DNA from: Nitrososphaerales archaeon
GTDB taxonomy: Archaea; Thermoproteota; Nitrososphaeria; Nitrososphaerales; Nitrososphaeraceae
Direction: 5' to 3'
NCBI GenBank assembly: GCA_025451315.1
Contig: JANWKP010000043.1
Location: forward strand, 1-37,862
Length of the DNA stretch: 37,862 nucleotides
Under the pieces are notes generated by a model. It ran no database searches, was not told the origin of the DNA, and worked only from the letters and a program-made list of their open reading frames with translations. Below, one piece after another: positions 19,040-27,518 of the stretch. How positions within the stretch are numbered: the first letter of the stretch is position 1; every line of letters starts with the position of its first letter. Both the position numbers and the translations under genes were made by a program.

Positions 19040-20650
19040 TCAAAGATAATTTTCAATTATTTCACATGTTCTAGCTATTCCTAGATCAATCAAATAATTT
19101 CCCAGTTTTGGTCCCCGTTCAGAATTAATAAGTATCTGGTAGAGTAGTCTAAAGAAATTTTTTGGTTCTATTTCATGTTTTTTTGAAGTTTCATAAATTA
19201 ATGTTTGAATATCATTTGCAACATCATTATCCTCATTTATTTGATAAGATCTTAGATTCGATACTAATTCCATTAATGCTTTCTTTTGTTCTATATCCAA
19301 CAATATATTCTGATATTCTTCATTCCCTAAAATATCTTGGGACCAATTAAAGGCAAGTTGAATTTTCTGTATTAAATCTTTTGATTTTTCACTAACTAAT
19401 CTATATTTTTTAAGTCTTTCGTATACCTTGTCTACCCGATCTTCTCCTTCAAATAGAGATGTTTGTTGAACAAGTAATCTATATGGTACGTGGTTAGAAT
19501 TTTTATTTGGTGAATTCAGGTGGTTAACATACTCATAAATACCTCTTACTTTAATCAACTTTGATTCATTGGTTTCTTTTAATTTACCAAAATACAAGTC
19601 TTCGTATAGATCGTATTCGTCCATTAATGAAGGAACATCGTCGATGGATATGTGTCTTGTTCCAGTTATTCGTTTGAATAACAATAAAAGAATAGATTGA
19701 GGCGTACCATATTTTAACCACTTTTGCGGCGTTAAAACATTACCAGTAGATTTACTTATTTTTTTGCCTCCTTTGTCCAAAAACATTTCATATTTTATAT
19801 GTAAAGGATGTGGAAAGTGTAATATTTCTTCACATATCCAATCATTTATTTTGACAGATTCCATAATATCTTTACCGTATGCTTCAAATCGAATATCAAA
19901 TATCTTCCATCGTGCAGCAAATTCAACTTTCCAAGCTAGTTTTCCTTCAGCCTTTCCAATGTCAGCTTCACCCTTATAACTACATCCTTTAATTTCGTTA
20001 TTTCCAATTTTCGTGTCAGAACATTCATATAATACTTTTTTATTTTTGGCTAAATATTTATAGGCATGAGCTACATAAAGTTTTCCACAGTTTTTACAAA
20101 TAGGAAAATAAGGTAACTCGTTAAGGAACTTATTTTGGCCGACAAATTCTGAAATTTTTCGACCCAGATATTCACTTTGTGTAAGGATTTGATCGATGAC
20201 ATCAATTAATATGCCACTTTTGTAGACGTCTGTAGCACTTTTAAATACATATTTAACGCTAACACTATTCAATCCGTCAAGAAGTAAACTACTCATATGA
20301 GAACCATAAGAATTATGACAATCGCCGAATGGATCTGGGATTTGTGAAACAGGTTTAGCAATATGATCTTTGAGCCATGTAGGAAACCCAGAAGGGATTT
20401 TTCTTAATCCATCCATATCATCAGAATAAGCGATTAATTCAGAATTATATCCTAAGTTTTGCAAGGCTAAGCTGATACCATAAGCCCGGACTGCATCTCC
20501 CATACTACCTATATGAGGTATTCCCGAAGCCCCTAATCCACTTTCTACTCTTATTGATTTCATATTTCGGTTTAATTTTTTTTCTCTAACGATAAGATTA
20601 TTTGCTACCTTATCTAGCCAAGTTCCTTTCCCAATAATATTTTCTCTCAT
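19040..20650 (-). CDS. lysS: Class I lysyl-tRNA synthetase
   Basis: HIGH-like SGLGASGIPHIGSMGD and KMSKS-like GKKISKSTGNVLTPQ; Zn-type Cys cluster CKNCGKLYVAHAYKY. Confidence 0.93.
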   Translation of the reverse strand: MRENIIGKGTWLDKVANNLIVREKKLNRNMKSIRVESGLGASGIPHIGSMGDAVRAYGISLALQNLGYNSELIAYSDDMDGLRKIPSGFPTWLKDHIAKPVSQIPDPFGDCHNSYGSHMSSLLLDGLNSVSVKYVFKSATDVYKSGILIDVIDQILTQSEYLGRKISEFVGQNKFLNELPYFPICKNCGKLYVAHAYKYLAKNKKVLYECSDTKIGNNEIKGCSYKGEADIGKAEGKLAWKVEFAARWKIFDIRFEAYGKDIMESVKINDWICEEILHFPHPLHIKYEMFLDKGGKKISKSTGNVLTPQKWLKYGTPQSILLLLFKRITGTRHISIDDVPSLMDEYDLYEDLYFGKLKETNESKLIKVRGIYEYVNHLNSPNKNSNHVPYRLLVQQTSLFEGEDRVDKVYERLKKYRLVSEKSKDLIQKIQLAFNWSQDILGNEEYQNILLDIEQKKALMELVSNLRSYQINEDNDVANDIQTLIYETSKKHEIEPKNFFRLLYQILINSERGPKLGNYLIDLGIARTCEIIENYL

Positions 20651-21442
20651 TTTATCATACCATATTATTATTTTAACAAGTTTGATTTGTTATAATTCTA
20701 AGGAATACTTCTACTTTTAATCCTATTGTATACATAGTTCAAAATCTCACAATACTATATAATTAGTACAATGATATTCCTAAATATTAGAAATAATATA
20801 ATAAAGATTGTCTGTTTTAGTTTACTTATTTATAGAGTCGGCTACTCTTCTTAATTTTTGGCAGAAGATTCGAAGACTAGATTTATCCAGTATTTGGAGA
20901 TCTCATGCAACCTTATAAAACTTAAAATCTCCGAATCAATATTTAGAATATTAAAAATTGTATTATTCTACATAAGACTATATTTTTTATAATTTCTTCT
21001 TTTGTTCTACATATATTTTTGACAAATATATTTAGAATACCGAAAATAAAAAAAAGGTACAAAGAAGATACTCTTATACAAAGTAGAATGCATTATGTTT
21101 ATGAGAATTTTACCATTGAGAAATAGTGGTCCACTTAGTTGATCCTAATAAATAACCTTTGTTGGATAGGTGGTATTTTCTTGAATTTATCACTATGTAA
21201 TCAGTCTTCATAGCTTTTTCTTTCTCAAATGTATTAAGTTAATTGGTTACATAAAAATATAGCTTAGTATGGGTACTTATTATTATTAGAATAAAATAAA
21301 TATAATTCCTTTATTAAATTAACAAAAAATCCAGGAACATTTTCTGTTAATAAAGAGGAAAGAAAATTATAGAAGTAGCATTTTCTCCAAAATAATCTTT
21401 TACATCGTAACAACTTTATAACCTAAATTTAATGATATCTAT

Positions 21443-23038
21443 TTATTTTAATTGTTTTGTAACATACGGACCGTTTTGAACATATCCTAATTTTCTATAA
21501 TAAGCCCGTGTTCCAATAGCGCTGATAACAGATAATTTATATATATGGAATTCATCTTTAGTTATTTTTTCTGCTTCTTCCATTAAACGCAAACCACGAC
21601 CACTATGTTGAAATGAGAAAGAGCTGTTTTCTTCTCCCACATCTACAACTTGACCATATACATGTAATTCTCTAATTATAGCTGAACCTTTGTAATTGTC
21701 ATCATTTAATTCCTTTCTATGTGAATATGGAATATTTCTCAATCTCAGGAAACCAAATAGTAAATTTTTATCATTATTTTCCATGGACAAAAAAACTTCT
21801 TTTCCTTCAGATGCTATGTAATTAATTCTATTAAGTATTATTTCCTGATTAAGATTTTTAAGTTTTTGGAGTCCTGCTTCTCGGCACCTTATGCAATTAC
21901 ATTTTAACCCAAGATCCTTTAATTTTGTTATGGCTATTTGTCGTATATTTCCCTTTTTTTCTCCTGCGATAATATCAGAACTCTCAATTTCTCTTTGAAT
22001 TCTCATTATTCTAACCCAAGGTGGTATTAATTTTTTTACTTCTACAAGGATATTTACTAAATCTTCCTCGGTGTAAGATTCATATTTTCTATTCATATAT
22101 AGTTTATATAATCCGGTATTTTTTAGAACCAGTGTAGGATATATTTTCAGCATATCAGGTTTAAATGAATTATTTTGTAACAATGTTTTAAAGCCTCTAA
22201 TATCACTTTCTGGTGTAGCTCCAGGCAGGCCAGGCATCATATGTGCTACAATTTTGTATCCGCAATTCTTTGCAGTTTGGAATGAATTTTTAATGTCTCT
22301 TAAATTGTGTCCTCTGTTAACTATTTTATAAATATTCTCCTGCATTGTTTGGACACCCACTTCAATCCTCGTTATTCCGAGTTCTAACATCAAATCTACA
22401 TGTTTTTGTTTACAATAATCAGGTTTTGTTTCAACTGTAAATCCTACACACCGAATCTTACCGTATTCATTCTTTCTAAACGATTCCTCTAGACTGGTTG
22501 AAGAAAGATCGTCATTTAAAGCGTCAAAACATTTTTTAACGAACTCTCTTTGATAATTTTCCGGCATAAACGGAAAAGTTCCGCCCACAATTACAAGTTC
22601 AATTTTAGTAATATTATGACCTCTTTGATAGAGTTGATTAAGTTTTGACTTAACTTGGTAATATGCATCATATTCGAAAGACTGAGCTATTTTTGTAACG
22701 GGCTCAGTACCAACATAACTCATTGGAGTATTATATTCCAATCCTCCTGGACAATAAATACACTTGCCATGAGGGCAATCGTATGGTTTTGGCATAACTG
22801 CGATTACTGCAACACCAGACGCAGTTTTTGCTGGTCTAACTACTAGAATTTGCCTATAATTACTATTTTTTGAAAGATAGGGTATAATATGCTCTTTCTT
22901 GGGAACCACAGACAATTTAAAAGCAGAACATGTTAAACTTATAATTTTGTTGATTTCTTTAGGTGACATAATATTACTATTATTTTCTAATTCCATAGCA
23001 ATAGATTTACAGGCTTGAGAATAGCAAATAGACTCCAT
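21443..23038 (-). CDS. elp3: Elp3-like radical SAM/GNAT tRNA uridine modification enzyme
   Basis: CPHGKCIYCPGGLEYNTPMSYVGTEPV, IELVIVGGTFPFMP, CVGFTVETKPDYC, TRIEVGVQTMQENIY, C-terminal GNAT QHSGRGLRLMEEAE...YYRKLGY. Confidence 0.96.
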   Translation of the reverse strand: MESICYSQACKSIAMELENNSNIMSPKEINKIISLTCSAFKLSVVPKKEHIIPYLSKNSNYRQILVVRPAKTASGVAVIAVMPKPYDCPHGKCIYCPGGLEYNTPMSYVGTEPVTKIAQSFEYDAYYQVKSKLNQLYQRGHNITKIELVIVGGTFPFMPENYQREFVKKCFDALNDDLSSTSLEESFRKNEYGKIRCVGFTVETKPDYCKQKHVDLMLELGITRIEVGVQTMQENIYKIVNRGHNLRDIKNSFQTAKNCGYKIVAHMMPGLPGATPESDIRGFKTLLQNNSFKPDMLKIYPTLVLKNTGLYKLYMNRKYESYTEEDLVNILVEVKKLIPPWVRIMRIQREIESSDIIAGEKKGNIRQIAITKLKDLGLKCNCIRCREAGLQKLKNLNQEIILNRINYIASEGKEVFLSMENNDKNLLFGFLRLRNIPYSHRKELNDDNYKGSAIIRELHVYGQVVDVGEENSSFSFQHSGRGLRLMEEAEKITKDEFHIYKLSVISAIGTRAYYRKLGYVQNGPYVTKQLK

Positions 23039-23338
23039 AATAATTACTTAATAATCTAACTACACAGAGAGATTTAAAAATATTTATTAATAAAAATAAA
23101 ATATTGCTTATAAAGATATCTTACTATTTATTAGCTCCTGAAACAGTCTTAGATAAACAAAATTATACTGTTAATTATTAAATAAACCAGCATTCAATAT
23201 GTTAGCTTAGCAAATAAATTATTTCTTATTCTCAAACATCGCACGATTCCACTATACTTGCATAAAGAGAGCAATCATATATACGGTACGGCAACAAATA
23301 GCTTGTTACATTAAGGCAAGATAAAGAAGAGTTATCGA

Positions 23339-24073
23339 ATGTTTACAGAATGGCTTGTTGAAGCATATTATTTAAGATTATTTTTACAACTATTCAAAAT
23401 ACTACATTATACAACTCTACAGAAATTTACATATAGAATCAACATCAAGATGATTGAAAAAGTTAATCTCATCTTTTATTCTCTTTACAGGTATAAGACA
23501 CATATTTACTGGAATAGATTCAACTGGATTTAAAATATCCCATCCATAAGAATATTTTGCAGATAAGGTCAAATTGAGAAAGAAATATGCTAAATTATAT
23601 AATGGTCTAACAGATGCTCTAACCCAGATAATTTGTAATATCAAGGTAAGACGAGCACCCACAAAAATATATGACACGTCAAAATAGCTTCTTTTTTATA
23701 GCAATAATATCAAAAATAAAATCATTATCTATAATTGTTACAGATAAATCATATGACAGCGAAGATAACCATGTACTTGTGAGAGAACTACATTATTTCA
23801 GCGTTATACATCTAGATATAGGATAACAGAATGGAAATGAAATGTGGATACAAGATGATCCTGCATAACCAGCATAAAAAGGATGAAAATATTTTATATA
23901 TCATAAAAAGGTTATTTGGAGAACTTATAACAATTCACAGACTGGTGAAATTGGTTATTATGCGGATGTTTTCTACACAATTCTTTTATGTAATCGCTTA
24001 TAGATGTACACAAACGCAATATTATAGCAATTTACCAATGGAAAAACTTATTTTAAGACGGAGCCTTTTATAG
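23339..24073 (+). pseudogene. Decayed IS5-like DDE transposase
   Basis: Reading across frames gives FTEWLVEAYYLRLFLQL.KILHYTTLQKFT, then GIRHIFTGIDSTGFKISHP*EYFADKVKLRKKYAKLYNGLTDALTQIICNIKVRRAPT, then VTDKSYDSEDNHVLVRELHYFSVIH, then QHKKDENILYIIKRLFGELI. This is DDE transposase order with in-frame stops and frameshifts. Confidence 0.85.
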
Positions 24074-24117
24074 TAATATAATCAAGACTTATAAGAAAAT
24101 AAAACTAAAACAAAATA

Positions 24118-25062
24118 ATGAGAGTTACGTTGTTTTCTCATGAATCGGATGTTGACGGTATTTTTTCTTTGGCAATAGGTTTAATTAGATATCCTCAAGC
24201 TAGAATTTTTTTTCTAGATTATAGCAAAGAAAGCTTCATGAAAATTATTAATCAAATTTTTTTTTCAATCGAATCCCAAGAAAAAAATATTTTCATAGTG
24301 TCAGATCTTGGTTTTAACGATAATTTGTTAAGTATTTTTAAAAGTGCGTTTCTATCTTGTAAAAAAACAGAGAACCAAGTTATTTGGGTCGATCATCATC
24401 CATGGTCTAAAAATACAATAAATGAGGTTAATCCTCTTATTGAGTTAATATTAGATAATTCAGGAAACAAATGTGCCTCAGAATTAATGTATGAACGATT
24501 CTTATATGATAATGGATATGCTAAACATTTATCTAAATTAGCACATACAATAGATTTTTTTACCAAAGATCGGTATATTACTCCGTTACCAGAAATCATA
24601 AGATATTATCTCAATTTTAACAATTCCTATGAAAGATTAGGAAAACTTGCCATTAAAATATCAAACGGAATATTATGGGATATCGAGTTGAGTGAAGATT
24701 ATAGAATATACGAATCCTTGAGAGATTCAGATAAAAGGCAAGTATTAAATGACTTGAAAATAAAGAAAATTGATGATCTAAATGTTGTCTTCGTTAGATC
24801 ATCACCATACATTCAAACAAGTTTATTTTCAGAAGAGGTATTCAACCTCACTAATGCAGATGTCGCTATATTTTATGGAAAAAATGGCAAAATAAGTATC
24901 AGAAGAAACAATGACAAAATTGATTGTAATGAAATTGCTTTAAATTTAATCGATGGAGGAGGTCATAAATTTGCTGCAGGAGGAACGATACGAAGTGACC
25001 CAAACAAAATAGAAGATATCATTTTAGAAATTGAACAAACCATACATAAAGTAAAATTATAA
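24118..25062 (+). CDS. DHH/DHHA1-family phosphoesterase
   Basis: SHESDVDGIFSLAIGL, VSDLGFND, VIWVDHHPWS, and C-terminal DGGGHKFAAGGTIR (DHHA1). Confidence 0.85.
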   Translation: MRVTLFSHESDVDGIFSLAIGLIRYPQARIFFLDYSKESFMKIINQIFFSIESQEKNIFIVSDLGFNDNLLSIFKSAFLSCKKTENQVIWVDHHPWSKNTINEVNPLIELILDNSGNKCASELMYERFLYDNGYAKHLSKLAHTIDFFTKDRYITPLPEIIRYYLNFNNSYERLGKLAIKISNGILWDIELSEDYRIYESLRDSDKRQVLNDLKIKKIDDLNVVFVRSSPYIQTSLFSEEVFNLTNADVAIFYGKNGKISIRRNNDKIDCNEIALNLIDGGGHKFAAGGTIRSDPNKIEDIILEIEQTIHKVKL

Positions 25063-25124
25063 AATAATGATTAAATTATATGTTTAGAGTTTAATTTGAT
25101 AATAGAATTAAAGTAGAGAATAAA

Positions 25125-25763
25125 ATGATGATATTAGATGGAAAAAAAGAAGAGGATCTAATCAAATGTCAAACGATAATTAAACATGGGGGAATAATTG
25201 TTTATCCTACAGATACTGTTTATGGTTTAGGTTGCGATCCCTATAACAAAAAATCAGTGGAAAAAATTTTCAGAATAAAAAATCGTATTATAAAAAAAGC
25301 GTTACCTATTTTAACTTTTGACATTAGACACGTAGAAAAAATAATGTTTTTAGGTGAGAGTGGTAGAAAATTAGCTCATTCTTTTTGGCCTGGTCCTTTA
25401 ACAATAATAGGAACTTTAAAAGATTTGAATATTCCACAATTGATTACTGCAGGTCAACAGACAGTCGGTATGAGAATTCCCGCTAACATAGAAACCTTAA
25501 ATTTATTAAAATTTTGCAACTTTGTCGTTGGCACAAGTGCTAATGTATCAAATGAAAGTTCTTGTATTTATGCTAGTGAAGTAATGAAATCTCCGCTGGT
25601 AGGATATGATGCTATAGTTATTGGAGATGATGAGAAACCTAAACACCCATTTTCTTTTAAAGGGTCAACAATAGTTGATATTTCTACTCCAAATCTTAAG
25701 ATAGTTAGAGAGGGAGTGATAAAATCGGAAACTATTTACGAAATTTTACATCAGTACAAATAA
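25125..25763 (+). CDS. Sua5/YciO/YrdC threonylcarbamoyl-AMP synthase
   Basis: GGIIVYPTDTVYGLGCDPYNKKSVEKIFRIKNR, LAHSFWPGPLTII, VGMRIPAN, VGTSANVSNESS. Confidence 0.92.
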   Translation: MMILDGKKEEDLIKCQTIIKHGGIIVYPTDTVYGLGCDPYNKKSVEKIFRIKNRIIKKALPILTFDIRHVEKIMFLGESGRKLAHSFWPGPLTIIGTLKDLNIPQLITAGQQTVGMRIPANIETLNLLKFCNFVVGTSANVSNESSCIYASEVMKSPLVGYDAIVIGDDEKPKHPFSFKGSTIVDISTPNLKIVREGVIKSETIYEILHQYK

Positions 25764-26314
25764 TGGATTTTAATTTATTGATCACTACTTACAGACATAG
25801 AGAATTCGATGCTCTTGATGAAATAAATGTATTACTCTCACACTTTGGTGTTGATGCCCCCATGATAGAAATCCAAAAAGTTTCAGGTATCTTACTTGCA
25901 TTTACTAATTTAAACCCATTTGACTTGATGGCTAAATTTAAAAAATTATTGGCTGAAGAACCATGGCAATTTAGATATATCCTAAGAGTGATACCTATAG
26001 AGAAGTCCCTATCTACAGATCTTAAAAATATTGAAATAGAAGTAGAAAAACTTACAACTAGAAAAATAAAATCAAATGACTCATTCAGAATCTCAGTAGA
26101 AAAGAGACATACATCAATGAGAAGTAAAGAGATTATATCTTTTATAGCAAATAAATTAAGTAGATTTAAAGTTTCATTAGAGAATCCTGATTGGATTATA
26201 TTGATTGAAATTATTGGTAATAAAACTGGAATTTCAGTATTGAAGGAAATAGATATTTTTAATTCAATAATGGAAAAGAGAAAGGCAGGATATTTATTAG
26301 AATTCTCTGGCTAA
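25763..26314 (+). CDS. THUMP-domain protein (Tan1-like)
   Basis: LLITTYRHREFDALDEINVLL, RYILRVIPIEKSLSTDLKNIEIEV, FRISVEKRHTSMRSKEIISFIA, NPDWIILIEIIGNKTGISVL. The ATG overlaps the Sua5 stop region. Confidence 0.8.
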   Translation: MDFNLLITTYRHREFDALDEINVLLSHFGVDAPMIEIQKVSGILLAFTNLNPFDLMAKFKKLLAEEPWQFRYILRVIPIEKSLSTDLKNIEIEVEKLTTRKIKSNDSFRISVEKRHTSMRSKEIISFIANKLSRFKVSLENPDWIILIEIIGNKTGISVLKEIDIFNSIMEKRKAGYLLEFSG

Positions 26315-26450
26315 TTGTCATAAATTCCTATCAATTATTTTTGCAGAAAATATTTGAAAAGTAATAGTTTAATTAATAATATTAATTCGATTTTATTAAA
26401 AATATAATTAAAAAAATATTTATTAAATAAGCCTTATTCTCTTTTAATTT

Positions 26451-27389
26451 ATGCCTGGTAAAAATCATTTTTTTGGCAAAGATATAGTTTCAATTAGAGA
26501 TTTTTCTAGAGATGACTTAGAATTCATATTTAATTCAACGGATAATATTCAGCGATTAAAACCTGAAGAAAAAAGTGAACTGGGCAGAGGAAGAACGCTC
26601 GGTTATATTTTCTATGAACCAAGCACTAGAACTAGAATGAGCTTTGAAGCTGCAATGGCATCGCTGGGGGGAAGTTCGATAGGAATTTTTGATTCAAAAT
26701 TTTCTTCTATAGAAAAGGGTGAATCTCTTGCTGACACTATAAGAATAATGGATTTGTATTCTGATGTTATCGTGCTTAGACATGCAAGGGATGGTTCTAG
26801 CAGATATGCAGCAGAGCTTTCGTCTAATCCAATTATCAATGCAGGAAGTGGAAGTGAAGAGCATCCTACACAAGCAATGCTTGATCTGTATACCATTCTT
26901 AAAGAAAAAGGCAAGATAGACAACTTGACAATAGGAATAGTTGGTGATCTAAAATATGGCAGAACTGTATATTCGCTATTGTATGGATTAAAAAATTATC
27001 ATGTAGACGTACATCTAATTTCCCCACCCAGCTTGGCAATAAGAAAAGAATCTATTTTTGAATTTGAAGGGATAATGAACATTAAACACTATGATTATCT
27101 CGATGATATAATTCCCAAACTAGACGTGCTATATGTGACTAGAATACAGAAAGAAAGATTTCCTGATACTCAAGAATACGAAAAGGTAAAAGGCACTTAT
27201 AGAATAGATGATAAAATATTAGAGAATGCTAAAATTGACCTATCAATAATGCATCCTTTACCTAGATTAGATGAAATTTCTCATACTATAGATTATACCA
27301 AGAATGCGATTTATTTTAAACAAGCAGCTTATGGGAAGGCGTTACGTTCTGCTTTATTGGCTTTAATATTGAATGGAGACCCCTTCTAA
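26451..27389 (+). CDS. pyrB: Aspartate carbamoyltransferase catalytic subunit
   Basis: LGYIFYEPSTRTRMSFEAAMASLGGS, VIVLRHARDGSSRYAAE, NAGSGSEEHPTQAMLDLYTI, VGDLKYGRTVYSLLYGL, MHPLPRLDEIS. Confidence 0.96.
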   Translation: MPGKNHFFGKDIVSIRDFSRDDLEFIFNSTDNIQRLKPEEKSELGRGRTLGYIFYEPSTRTRMSFEAAMASLGGSSIGIFDSKFSSIEKGESLADTIRIMDLYSDVIVLRHARDGSSRYAAELSSNPIINAGSGSEEHPTQAMLDLYTILKEKGKIDNLTIGIVGDLKYGRTVYSLLYGLKNYHVDVHLISPPSLAIRKESIFEFEGIMNIKHYDYLDDIIPKLDVLYVTRIQKERFPDTQEYEKVKGTYRIDDKILENAKIDLSIMHPLPRLDEISHTIDYTKNAIYFKQAAYGKALRSALLALILNGDPF

Positions 27390-27518
27390 TATTTGCTAAT
27401 CTTAATATTTAGTGGAATTAATCAACTTATTATTGCAATTTGCAGAAATAAGTTAAGTATAGTTTTCTAATATAACATAAATTACTTGTGTCTAAAAAAA
27501 TAGTATGAAGTATCTGAG

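Noticed and set aside
20651-21442. ~800 bp gap between lysS and elp3, including a short minus frame (MKTDYIVINSRKYHLSNKGYLLGSTKWTTISQW)
   Set aside because: No recognisable family, RNA or repeat structure; the ~30-residue frame is compatible with chance.
26612-26923. 103 aa minus ORF opposite pyrB
   Set aside because: Antisense to a clearly recognisable pyrB; shadow ORF.
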